The position numbers were made by a program, and so were the translations under genes. The notes beneath the pieces are model-generated. The model was given only the letters and a program-made list of their open reading frames with translations. It did not search any database and was not told the DNA's origin. Of a stretch of 44,804 bases of DNA, positions 14,974-23,021 are shown piece by piece (the stretch's first letter is position 1; every line of letters begins with the position of its first letter). This DNA comes from a bacterium (GTDB lineage Bacteria; Babelota; Babeliae; Babelales; Vermiphilaceae): the NCBI GenBank assembly GCA_021833825.1, contig JAKBEL010000022.1, positions 1 to 44,804 on the forward strand. Direction: 5' to 3'.

Positions 14974-15768
14974 TCAGACCTTCAGACATCTCACAAAGTC
15001 CCAAACTTCAAGGAGCTCCTGGATGGTAAGCTCTTGAGCTCTTTTTGAAAGAAGATCATCTGAAAAAGATGCCAAATCATAATGGCTCTGGCTTAGATTG
15101 TTGCGCAATGTCCTTCTTGGCTGCTTAAAACAGATCTTTATAAACTTCCAAAAAGCCTCCTCTTGAGGAATCTCTTTAACGTTTAGTTTTGGCCTGAAAT
15201 AAACTAATCGTGAATAGACTTTAGGTGGCGGATAAAAAGCACCAGGTGATATTTTGTCCATTAACTTAAGATCAAAATAGTATTGAAAAAAGAGTGATTG
15301 ATAACCATACCCCTTTCCCTTTGTCTTGACCAACTTTTGCGCAACCTCTTCTTGCATCATAAGTACACCCTCTTGCAATAATCCACGCGACCTATGCAGA
15401 AGATTCAAAATAGGAAAGGTTACTTGATAAGGCAAATTTGCAAGCACAACCCATGGCTGATGAGATTCAAGCTTTGTGACATCAATATCAAGAAAGTTTT
15501 CATGATATACTGTAAAACGATCATCTTTAATATGCTCTTTAAGATAGCCTACCCAATCGGCATCAATCTCAAATGACCATAAACGAGCTATCGATTGCGC
15601 TAAAATAGTCTTTGTTAAAAAACCATCTCCTGGACCAACCTCAAAGACTGAAACATCTTTTAGCGCAACAGCATCTACCATATGATCAACTATGCGCTGT
15701 TCTCTTAAAAAATGTTGCCCATATTGCTTTTTTAAAAAAATATCATGAGCTTTACCATGCGGTCTCAT
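14974..15768 (-). CDS. rsmA: 16S rRNA dimethyladenosine transferase
   Basis: RsmA/KsgA dimethylates two adjacent adenines in helix 45 of 16S rRNA during small-subunit maturation. The 264-residue product has QYGQHFL near the start, the S-adenosylmethionine motif EVGPGDGFLT, the adenine-site motif NLPYQVT and the C-terminal FKQPRRTLRNNL helix region. ATG at 15768 has AGGA upstream and gives a typical family start; a longer frame begins at 15810. Downstream is the palindromic element at 14767-14953. Confidence 0.95.
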   Translation of the reverse strand: MRPHGKAHDIFLKKQYGQHFLREQRIVDHMVDAVALKDVSVFEVGPGDGFLTKTILAQSIARLWSFEIDADWVGYLKEHIKDDRFTVYHENFLDIDVTKLESHQPWVVLANLPYQVTFPILNLLHRSRGLLQEGVLMMQEEVAQKLVKTKGKGYGYQSLFFQYYFDLKLMDKISPGAFYPPPKVYSRLVYFRPKLNVKEIPQEEAFWKFIKICFKQPRRTLRNNLSQSHYDLASFSDDLLSKRAQELTIQELLEVWDFVRCLKV

Positions 15769-15917
15769 AATGATCCTAATGCCTATCGAATCATTCCATT
15801 CTTTACACAATAAACAAACAGAAAATTGAAGGATTTTTATTATTACTTAAATATACGGATACCTCGATTTTATAGTAGCAAACAGAGCAAAAAAAATCAA
15901 TGCTACCTACTGATGAA

Positions 15918-16988
15918 TCATTTCATCAAAGCATCTCTAAATGTCTCAAGCTCTTCAAGAACTTTACCCGCACCTTTAACTACACATAACAGTGGATCAT
16001 TGGCAACCGCAACAGATAGGCCAGTCTCTTTAGATAATAATGTTGAAAGACCGCGCAATAAAGACCCCCCACCGGCCATAACAATACCCTTATCGACAAG
16101 ATCTGATGACAATTCTGGTGGCGTATTTTCTAATGCTACACGAACAACATCAACAATATTGGCAACTGTTTCAAGCAGTGCTTCATTGACCTCAGTAGCA
16201 TTTAATGTGATGGTCTTTGGCACTCCTGTTATTAAATCGCGCCCTTTAACTTCCATATGCTCTTTTTCTGAATCTTTTGGCAAGAGCGCAGAACCTATAG
16301 ACATCTTAACCTGCTCTGCTGTGCGCTCTCCTATAAGAAGATTATATTTGCGCTTTACATATTGCACAATTGCTCGGTCCATCTCATCTCCGCCAACGCG
16401 AACCGACCTACAAAAGACAACATCTTTTAATGTAATTACAGCAACTTCAGTAGTCCCTCCACCGATATCAACAATCATGCTAGCACATGGCTCTTGAATA
16501 GGAAGTCCCGCTCCAACTGCAGCTGCCATCGGTTCTGTAATAGTATAAACCTCTCGTGCACCCGCCTGCTTAGCTGAATCTTCAACAGCACGCCGTTCAA
16601 CTTGTGTAATTCCTGAAGGAACACCAATAATCATGCGTGGCTGCACCAAAGTGCGCCGATCATTGTGAACCATGCGAATAAATGATCTAAGCATGCTTTC
16701 GGCCAATTTAAAATCTGCAATAACACCATCACGCAATGGTCTACTTGCAACAATACTCTCTGGAGTTTTACCGAGCATCTCTTTAGCAGCTCTTCCAGCG
16801 GCTAACACTTGATAATTATCTGACCTGACAGCAACTACCGATGGTTCATTAAGAACAATGCCTTTATTGCGCACATACACAACAGTATTTGCTGTACCTA
16901 AATCTATCGCTAAATCGTTTGAAAATATCTGAAATAATTTTGTTGCAGGAAAAAACTTTTTTGTCTGCTTGCTCATGTTACTATTCAT
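15918..16988 (-). CDS. mreB: Rod-shape determining protein MreB
   Basis: MreB is the bacterial actin that organises lateral cell-wall synthesis under the inner membrane. The 356-residue product has phosphate 1 motif DLGTANTVVYV, IIGVPSGITQVERRAVEDSAKQAGAREV, phosphate 2 MIVDIGGGTTEVAVI and the adenosine motif GIVMAGGGSLLRGL. The start is fixed by AAAGGA 6 bases before ATG. No mreC or mreD follows; the upstream neighbour on the same strand is the outer-membrane barrel candidate. A 223-codon open frame on the opposite strand is a shadow. Confidence 0.97.
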   Translation of the reverse strand: MNSNMSKQTKKFFPATKLFQIFSNDLAIDLGTANTVVYVRNKGIVLNEPSVVAVRSDNYQVLAAGRAAKEMLGKTPESIVASRPLRDGVIADFKLAESMLRSFIRMVHNDRRTLVQPRMIIGVPSGITQVERRAVEDSAKQAGAREVYTITEPMAAAVGAGLPIQEPCASMIVDIGGGTTEVAVITLKDVVFCRSVRVGGDEMDRAIVQYVKRKYNLLIGERTAEQVKMSIGSALLPKDSEKEHMEVKGRDLITGVPKTITLNATEVNEALLETVANIVDVVRVALENTPPELSSDLVDKGIVMAGGGSLLRGLSTLLSKETGLSVAVANDPLLCVVKGAGKVLEELETFRDALMK

Positions 16989-17013
16989 TACTCATCCTTT
17001 TATATAAGACTAT

Positions 17014-18246
17014 CTAAAAGCCCAACTCTATTCCTAACATAACTTTATTTGTTTTAACAACATTCCAAGTTGCAAGCTGATTTGATGGAATATCCCAAGC
17101 AAAAAAAATAATTGGATCATGTTTGCAAGATGTTTTGATTTTACCAAAATCATAAAAAACATTGAGAGTAATATAGTCTGAACCCCATCCGGTCGACTCT
17201 TCTAAACTACAGAGATTTATACAGTTACAATTCTGTTGCGATCTATTTTTCCATTCATCTTGCCAATGCTTACGAACAGTGAGCAATAAACGTGCCCCTA
17301 AACCTTTATGAACATCTTCAAATCCTGCCCAAGCCATAAAGACTAACATTGCACCTGGATTAATATCAATCGGAGCAATAAGTGGCGCAAACTGAATAGG
17401 TTCACAATGCAATGGTATGCGCTCTAATTTAGTACGAGCAAAGCGCTTACTCAGACGACCGAAAATACCAGCTTTCCAATCCTCTTTTAATTCAAACTCA
17501 ACTTGCCCTGCCACATATGCACCCCAAAAACCATCTCCACCAAATGGAATTGATGTCGGCTTGTAAATATCACGCGCTTGCCCTACAGGAAACAGACCTC
17601 CAACACTCGCTTCTGCTCTAATGCTTCTAAATTTCAATACATAATCCCATGCGCGCTCCCATGCAATATAGGCATCTAAATCACCAAGCCCTATTTGCGC
17701 TGCATGATCACCCGTGACAAGCCCCGCGCGCACATTCATCTCTCTTCGTTTGCGATCAAGCAACAGAGCATCTGCTTCCGGAATTCCGGCAAGGCCAGAT
17801 TCTGTAAGATTAAGATAAAATATTGATGCAGTATTTACACGCATGAAATAGGAATAAAAACCCCAGTAATAATCTGATGCTAATCGTTTTCTTAAACTAA
17901 CCTCAAGACCTTGTGCCAATATCTTACCTGTTGAACTCCATATAATATTCTTATCTTGATAACGAGATGGTAATGGATTTTTACAACCCAATGTTACAAA
18001 CGATTTTGCAACTGCATTCTGATTATAAACACCACTTAATGCCGGAATGCTCACCTCAGTATCATTAAGCCCGAATGCCTGGCTTGCTGTTGCAAAAAAC
18101 ATATCAAATGTAACATGAGAAGACTTCTCTGGAACAACTATATAGGGTCTTTGCAAAAAGGGAATATAACGATTATCAAATATAGTAGCCTGCATAATAG
18201 AAGAGAACAGACTCACAATACACAAACTGACTGCTGTATAAAACAT
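17014..18246 (-). CDS. Predicted outer-membrane beta-barrel protein
   Basis: The 410-residue product has a signal peptide (MFYTAVSLCIVSLFSSIMQA). It has an alternating polar/aromatic composition, many stretches resembling amphipathic strands (VEFELKEDWKAGIFGRLSKRF, ITLNVFYDFGKI) and a C-terminal LGIELGF ending in phenylalanine. A terminal aromatic is the classical signal for BAM-mediated barrel insertion. This supports a diderm envelope. Specific porin family not recognised. ATG at 18246 has GGAGAAG 7 bases upstream, and that ribosome site lies inside a GC-rich palindromic segment. Confidence 0.75.
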   Translation of the reverse strand: MFYTAVSLCIVSLFSSIMQATIFDNRYIPFLQRPYIVVPEKSSHVTFDMFFATASQAFGLNDTEVSIPALSGVYNQNAVAKSFVTLGCKNPLPSRYQDKNIIWSSTGKILAQGLEVSLRKRLASDYYWGFYSYFMRVNTASIFYLNLTESGLAGIPEADALLLDRKRREMNVRAGLVTGDHAAQIGLGDLDAYIAWERAWDYVLKFRSIRAEASVGGLFPVGQARDIYKPTSIPFGGDGFWGAYVAGQVEFELKEDWKAGIFGRLSKRFARTKLERIPLHCEPIQFAPLIAPIDINPGAMLVFMAWAGFEDVHKGLGARLLLTVRKHWQDEWKNRSQQNCNCINLCSLEESTGWGSDYITLNVFYDFGKIKTSCKHDPIIFFAWDIPSNQLATWNVVKTNKVMLGIELGF

Positions 18247-18254
18247 AATTTTAA

Positions 18255-18313
18255 CTTCTCCGCCTACGTGTCTCACTTTGTTCGCTTACTTCGGCGGGAC
18301 AAGCGTCCGCCTT
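18255..18313. repeat. GC-rich palindrome-rich segment overlapping the 5' leader of the barrel gene
   Basis: The segment holds TCCGCCTACG, TTCGGCGGGACAAGCG and TCCGCCTTC, with GGCGG/CCGCC complementarity that stands out in an AT-rich context. A related piece, TGTCCGCCGTAGCCTTGTGC, occurs at 18533-18552. The leader of the 18246 start includes its right end. Probably a small interspersed palindromic repeat. Confidence 0.5.
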
Positions 18314-18345
18314 CACCTTTATTATTAAATATCCTACATTACTTC

Positions 18346-18370
18346 AAAGTGTACGTAAAACGTACACTTT
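18346..18370. repeat. Perfect hairpin at the 3' end of the tRNA-Ser gene
   Basis: AAAGTGTACGT and ACGTACACTTT (11-bp arms, 3-base loop) directly follow the encoded CCA of the minus-strand tRNA and share its last base. On the tRNA strand the second arm ends in TTT. Probably a transcript end or processing stem. Confidence 0.65.
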
Positions 18371-18462
18371 GGTGGAGAGGGAGGGATTTGAACCCTCGAT
18401 TCCACTTAACATGGAATAACCGCTTTCGAGACGGCCGCATTCGACCACTCTGCCACCTCTCC
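18370..18462 (-). tRNA. tRNA-Ser, anticodon CGA
   Basis: The 93-nt class II tRNA reads, on the minus strand, a 7-bp acceptor stem GGAGAGG/CCTCTCC, D-loop AGTGGTCGAATGC, anticodon stem GCCGT/GCGGT around the loop CTCGAAA (anticodon CGA, reading UCG), a long variable arm (TTCCATGTTAAGTGGAA) and the T-arm GAGGG-TTCAAAT-CCCTC. The discriminator A and CCA are encoded. The first 8 bases of the gene are repeated 107 bp upstream of its 5' end. Confidence 0.95.
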
Positions 18463-18583
18463 ACTAATCAATCAATTTCAAATCTTTATTTTAGGTTTCT
18501 TAACTAAATCAATTTCTTTCGAAAAGGCCCCTGTCCGCCGTAGCCTTGTGCGAAGGCTAGAACCTCTCCACTAATCAATCAAT
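18455..18583. repeat. 22-bp direct repeat containing the tRNA-Ser 5' end
   Basis: The 22-bp sequence beginning ACCTCTCCACTAATC occurs at 18455-18476 (covering the first 8 bases of tRNA-Ser and its upstream flank) and again at 18562-18583. The 85 bp between the copies carry a GC-rich palindromic piece (18530-18560) related to the one at 18255. The layout resembles an insertion flanked by a duplicated tRNA edge, or an att-like duplication. Confidence 0.8.
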
Positions 18584-18725
18584 GCATTTAATAATAACTG
18601 ATTTTGGTTTTTTTAAAAGACATAGATATTATTTAGCCCCATAGACTCTACACATAATACATGCTAAAATACTAGCGCATTTACGGTTTCATATCATTAA
18701 CATAAAACAAAAAAAGGGAGCCTGC

Positions 18726-20198
18726 ATGTTAAAAGAACGTATGCAAGCGATTATACTCGCAGCCGGAAAATCAACACGCTTAAAAACCGGACACAATAAA
18801 TTACTTGAAAACATCTGTGGCCAACCGATGATCATATTTTCAACCAAATTATTTCAATCATTAGAAGTTCCTACAACGGTCGTTATCGGTTATCAAAAAG
18901 ATCTTATCTCTGCTTGTATTACCAAATATCATCATAATGATAATATCTCTTTTGCAGTACAAGAGAATCCTCAGGGAACTGGTCATGCTTTAGAATGCAC
19001 TCGTGCATATTGGAATAAAGATAATATTCTTATTATGAATGGTGACATGCCCCTTGTAACTGCTGATATTATTGAAGCTCTTTACGCAAAGCATACTGAA
19101 TCTCATGCTACATTAAGCTTTGTCATGGCTCATTATACTGATCCAGAAAGCAGTTATGGTCGAGTTGTAAAAAATGAGAACAGCATTAAAATTGTTGAAG
19201 CGAAAGAATTTAAAAATAATAATACCGATGATCATTGCTGCATTAATGCAGGCATCTATATTGTAAAAAGAAGTTTTCTTGAACAACATATCCATGACCT
19301 TGAGCCTAATGCTTTAAGCAAAGAATTTCATATTACCGATCTGATAGAAAAAGCATCAACCGCAGGCGAGCCTATTGCAACCATTAGTGCCCCATTTGAT
19401 TATATTCGAGGTATCAACAACCAACATGAACTATGGGCCGCAGAACAGATCCAACGCTCAAATATTATCAAATATTGGATGGAACATGGCGTCCGTTTTT
19501 CAGTTGCACATAATGTGCATATCGATCTAGATGTTACCATAGGCGCTGGCAGTTATATCGGTTGTGGCGCACATCTTCTTTATGGCACAAAGGTTGGTGC
19601 TAACTGCAAAATTAATGAATATGCAGCTCTTGAAAATGCGGTAGTTGGTGATAATGTTATTATCTATCCATTTACCATCATCAAAGACTCGACCATTGGA
19701 GACCATGCACAGGTTGGACCATTTGCTCATGTCAGAACAAACACTGTTATTGCCAACCAAGTTATCATTGGAAACTTTATTGAGATTAAAAACAGTACAA
19801 TCGGGACCGCAAGCAGAGCAAAACATCTTGCCTATATTGGTGATACTACCATGGGCGCTGAGGTCAATGTAGGAGCTGGAACAATCACCTGTAATTATGA
19901 TGGTAAAAATAAATACAAAACAGTCATCGAAGACAACGCATTTATCGGCAGCAATAACACCATTATTGCACCGGTCACTATTGGCACGGGTGCATTTACT
20001 GCAGGTGGATCGACTATTACTAAAGATGTTCCGCCACAAGCTCTTGCCATCGGCCGATCTGAGCAGATCAACAAACTTGAATATCTTAATAAAAATAAGA
20101 TTGATGATATACTAGAAGATGAAGATAGCCAGATTATGGAAAGAGAGTTTATTGGAGCGACATTAACAACTCATGACATGATGGAAAACGACGCTTAA
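18726..20198 (+). CDS. glmU: Bifunctional UDP-N-acetylglucosamine pyrophosphorylase / glucosamine-1-phosphate N-acetyltransferase
   Basis: GlmU makes UDP-GlcNAc for peptidoglycan and lipopolysaccharide. The 490-residue product is somewhat longer than the usual 450-460. The N-terminal uridyltransferase half begins AIILAAGKSTRLKTGHNKLL and includes QENPQGTGHALE and MNGDMPLV. The C-terminal half (from about residue 250) is a left-handed beta-helix of hexapeptide repeats with the acetyltransferase signatures VGPFAHVRTNT, VGAGTITCNYDG and NNTIIAPVTIG. GGGAG lies 6 bases before the ATG. Its stop overlaps the sbcD start (TAATG), so the two are co-translated. Confidence 0.96.
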   Translation: MLKERMQAIILAAGKSTRLKTGHNKLLENICGQPMIIFSTKLFQSLEVPTTVVIGYQKDLISACITKYHHNDNISFAVQENPQGTGHALECTRAYWNKDNILIMNGDMPLVTADIIEALYAKHTESHATLSFVMAHYTDPESSYGRVVKNENSIKIVEAKEFKNNNTDDHCCINAGIYIVKRSFLEQHIHDLEPNALSKEFHITDLIEKASTAGEPIATISAPFDYIRGINNQHELWAAEQIQRSNIIKYWMEHGVRFSVAHNVHIDLDVTIGAGSYIGCGAHLLYGTKVGANCKINEYAALENAVVGDNVIIYPFTIIKDSTIGDHAQVGPFAHVRTNTVIANQVIIGNFIEIKNSTIGTASRAKHLAYIGDTTMGAEVNVGAGTITCNYDGKNKYKTVIEDNAFIGSNNTIIAPVTIGTGAFTAGGSTITKDVPPQALAIGRSEQINKLEYLNKNKIDDILEDEDSQIMEREFIGATLTTHDMMENDA

Positions 20199-21445
20199 TG
20201 ATACGATTTATTCATACTGCAGACATTCACTTTGGTGTTGAAAATTACGGAAAGATTGATAGCGCAACAGGCATTCATACACGCCTGCTTGACTTTGAGC
20301 GGGCGTTAAACTTTTGCATTGATGTTGCTATCAAAGAAGAGGTTGATTTTTTTCTATTTTCCGGAGACGCCTATAAAACGGCTCATCCAAGCCCAACACA
20401 ACAACAATTGCTTACAAAATGTTTCTTGCGCCTGCATAGAGCTGGAATACCTCTCATTATTGTAGTTGGCAATCATGATAATCCTTTAAGCTTTGGCAAG
20501 GCACACAGCCTTGACATCTTTGGCCAATTTCCTATTGATGGTTTTCATATCATAGCAAAACCGACATCTCTACTACTGCAAACAAAACATGGCCCTGTTC
20601 AGATTGTTGGCATTCCATGGCCAACACGCAATAGCATATCTGTCTCTAAAAAACATGCTCTTAAATCTGCCAATGAACTGACTGAATATATTGCACAAGC
20701 CGTGAGTAAACTGATTGTAAACTTTGCACAACAACTTGATATTACAGTTCCTGCAGTACTTTGTGGTCATCTGACGGTTAGCTCTGGCATATTCTCAGGA
20801 TCTGAAAAACGTGCAATCTATGGCACGGACCCTGTGCTTTTGCCATCACAACTTGCTATTGCGCCATTTGATTATGTTGCACTTGGGCATTTACACCGCT
20901 ATCAAGATCTCAATAAAAATGGATATCCATCGGTTGTCTATTCCGGTTCTATAGAACGTGTCGATTTTGGTGAGCGCAAAGAGGAAAAAGGATTCTGTTT
21001 AGTCACTATAGAGGAGAAAAACAGAACAACACATCAATTTATTAAAACTCCACAACGCACATTCATTCAGATTGAAGTACACATTAAAGATGGTGCACCA
21101 CAGACCGAACAGATTATCAACGCAATAAAAGAGCACGATATTAAAGATGCTGTGGTCAAAATTATCTATCATCTGCCTGAAAACAAAAAAGATACTGTCG
21201 ATCTTAATGTCATTCATCAAGCATGCTCTGCTGCACTCTTTGTTGTCGGCATTATCCCTGTGCGCAAACTGGTCTCCCGCGAGCGGCGCGCAGAAGTAAA
21301 AGTGGATATGGATATGGCCCTACTTCTGAACCGTTATTTCAGTTCCAAACCTGAACTGGCTGACCGCAAAGGGAAGCTGATTGAAAAAACTCTACAACTG
21401 GAAGAGAAACTATCAACGGTACAGATAGAAGCTGAATCCGAATAA
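20198..21445 (+). CDS. sbcD: SbcD/Mre11-type DNA exonuclease subunit
   Basis: The 415-residue product has the calcineurin-like metallophosphoesterase motifs of SbcD: D9-x-H11 (TADIHFG), SGD (D57), GNHD (92-94), CGHLTV and GHLHR. SbcD is the nuclease of the SbcCD complex that opens hairpins and blocked DNA ends, which is relevant in a region full of palindromes. No sbcC follows; it may lie elsewhere. The start overlaps the glmU stop (TAATG). The last 21 bases of this gene are copied at 22814 as the edge of the ankyrin-gene duplication. Confidence 0.92.
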   Translation: MIRFIHTADIHFGVENYGKIDSATGIHTRLLDFERALNFCIDVAIKEEVDFFLFSGDAYKTAHPSPTQQQLLTKCFLRLHRAGIPLIIVVGNHDNPLSFGKAHSLDIFGQFPIDGFHIIAKPTSLLLQTKHGPVQIVGIPWPTRNSISVSKKHALKSANELTEYIAQAVSKLIVNFAQQLDITVPAVLCGHLTVSSGIFSGSEKRAIYGTDPVLLPSQLAIAPFDYVALGHLHRYQDLNKNGYPSVVYSGSIERVDFGERKEEKGFCLVTIEEKNRTTHQFIKTPQRTFIQIEVHIKDGAPQTEQIINAIKEHDIKDAVVKIIYHLPENKKDTVDLNVIHQACSAALFVVGIIPVRKLVSRERRAEVKVDMDMALLLNRYFSSKPELADRKGKLIEKTLQLEEKLSTVQIEAESE

Positions 21446-21546
21446 CTCGTAATCCACTCAAACGAACATCTCACCACAACTCTTTACATAATAACTCTTT
21501 TCTCCAGGTTTAAACCAAAAACATTTCAATTTGAAAAGAAAATCCT

Positions 21547-21573
21547 TTGACGGGGGGGGGATTTTGCTATACT
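21547..21573 (+). promoter_or_regulatory. Putative promoter with a 9-G tract, first ankyrin gene
   Basis: TTGACG (21547-21552) and TATACT (21568-21573) are separated by 15 bp, eight of which belong to a nine-G run (21552-21560). A spacer of 15 is short, so gain of one or two G would bring it to the optimum, the classic design of a phase-variable promoter. A small leader hairpin TGAGG-CAAAA-CCTCA (21605-21619) sits just before the Shine-Dalgarno. Confidence 0.5.
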
Positions 21574-21632
21574 TAATATAGATTGTTTTCAATTATTAAA
21601 AATATGAGGCAAAACCTCAGAAAGGAAATATT

Positions 21633-22736
21633 ATGAAAAAACAGATATCTTTACTGCTCGTTGCGGTAGCACTTAACCTGAGCAATGGTGCGCAGGCTGG
21701 AAGCCTTTCAAGTACAAGAAGAGCCCTCAATACTTTATTCCGACAAGCTGGACAGGCCGTATCTCAATCCAAAAGCGGATTGTCACAAGATGTTATTAAC
21801 GCTGTTCGCAATTATGGAACTCAATCAAGAGCTGGATTGTTTAATAATGCTGTTCGTAATTATGTAACTCAGTCAGGCGCTGGCTTGTTGAATTATGCAA
21901 AACAGCCCATGGAAGAGCTTGCTATGACTACAATAAAAAGACCTTATACCCAAGCAAGCTCTTGGTGGCCCTTCTCTCTCTCTGCAATCTTACCCTTTCT
22001 TTCTCAAAAAGATGAAGAAGCTGCTGAGAATGATCGCCAAAGGTTGATAGATGAAATGTTTGAGAGCACCCCTGACTCTAATAGAGATAAGCAGAATAAA
22101 GGGATAGAAGCTATAAAGGCGGGAGCTAATCCTAATGCTCTCAGTGGACACTGCGGAGAGACACTATTAATGATCGCTGCACTGAAAGGCAATCTAGAAG
22201 CTCTTCATGCATTGATAAAGGCCGGTGCTGATCTAAATGCTAAAGACAATCATGGACAGACACCATTAATGTACGCTATAAACGGTCGTCATTTAGAAGC
22301 TCTTCATGCATTGATAAAGGCCGGTGCTGATCTGAATGCTAAAGACAATGATGGATACACACCATTACACATCGCTGAAATGTATCTCGACTCCCCAATA
22401 TTTATTGCATTGATAAAAGCTGGTCCTGATCTGAATGCTAAAAACAAGTATGGACAAACACCATTAATGACAGCTGTAGTTAGGGGACATAGCACAAAGC
22501 ATATTAATGTATTGATAGAAGCTGGTGCTGATCTGAATGCTAAAGACAATGATGGAGAAACACCATTAATGAAAGCTGCAATGGGGGGCCGTTTAGATGT
22601 TGTTAAGAAATTGATACAAGCTGGTGCTGATGTTAATGCTAAAGACAATGATGGACAAACACCATTAATGAAAGCTGCAAGGAAGGGCCGTTTAGATGTT
22701 GTTGATGCATTGAAACAAGCTGGTGCTCAAAAATAA
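21633..22736 (+). CDS. Secreted ankyrin-repeat protein 1
   Basis: The 367-residue product has a signal peptide (predicted cut after GAQA). An N-terminal region of about 125 residues follows with an internal repeat (NYGTQSRAGLFNNAVRNYVTQSGAGLLNYA), then a hydrophobic stretch WWPFSLSAILPFL. A half repeat and six ankyrin repeats of 33-34 residues follow from about residue 165 (consensus DNDGQTPLMKAA..G..D....LI.AGAD.NAK). The last two repeats are nearly identical to each other. Ankyrin proteins of intracellular bacteria often bind host proteins; here that is inference. Start: AAAGGA 7 bases before ATG. Terminator at 22761. Confidence 0.92.
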   Translation: MKKQISLLLVAVALNLSNGAQAGSLSSTRRALNTLFRQAGQAVSQSKSGLSQDVINAVRNYGTQSRAGLFNNAVRNYVTQSGAGLLNYAKQPMEELAMTTIKRPYTQASSWWPFSLSAILPFLSQKDEEAAENDRQRLIDEMFESTPDSNRDKQNKGIEAIKAGANPNALSGHCGETLLMIAALKGNLEALHALIKAGADLNAKDNHGQTPLMYAINGRHLEALHALIKAGADLNAKDNDGYTPLHIAEMYLDSPIFIALIKAGPDLNAKNKYGQTPLMTAVVRGHSTKHINVLIEAGADLNAKDNDGETPLMKAAMGGRLDVVKKLIQAGADVNAKDNDGQTPLMKAARKGRLDVVDALKQAGAQK

Positions 22737-22760
22737 TTGATCATTCATTAAGTTATAACA

Positions 22761-22800
22761 AGAGCCGCTACGATGTTCTCATAGCGGCTCTCTCTTTTTT
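22761..22800 (+). terminator. Rho-independent terminator after ankyrin gene 1
   Basis: Stem AGAGCCGCTA / TAGCGGCTCT with loop CGATGTTCTCA, then a T-rich run. The whole hairpin is the reverse complement of the one after ankyrin gene 2 (one mismatch). Confidence 0.88.
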
Positions 22801-22935
22801 AATAATGGTGGCCATAGAAGCTGAATCCGAATAACTCGTAATCCACTCAAACGAACATCTCACCACAACTCTTTACATAATAACTCTTTTCTCCAGGTTC
22901 AAACCAAAAACATTTCAATTTGAAAAGAAAATCCT

Positions 22936-22962
22936 TTGACGGGGGGGGGATTTTGCTATACT
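22936..22962 (+). promoter_or_regulatory. Putative promoter with a 9-G tract, second ankyrin gene
   Basis: Exact copy, 1389 bp on, of the element at 21547: TTGACG, nine G (22941-22949), ATTTTGC, TATACT, with the same 15-bp spacer. Confidence 0.5.
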
Positions 22963-23021
22963 TAATATAGATTGTTTTCAATTATTAAAAATATGAGGCA
23001 AAACCTCAGAAAGGAAATATT

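Noticed and set aside
15826-16497. 223-codon open frame on the plus strand
   Set aside because: It lies antisense to mreB, has serine/threonine-rich low-quality composition, no ribosome site and no family resemblance. It is a shadow of the mreB codons.
18370-18583. Second tRNA gene at 18560
   Set aside because: Only the first 8 bases of tRNA-Ser are repeated there; no anticodon or T-arm can be formed.
19527-20039. 170-codon minus-strand open frame
   Set aside because: Antisense to the glmU hexapeptide-repeat region, rich in C/N/S from repeat codons; no start signal.
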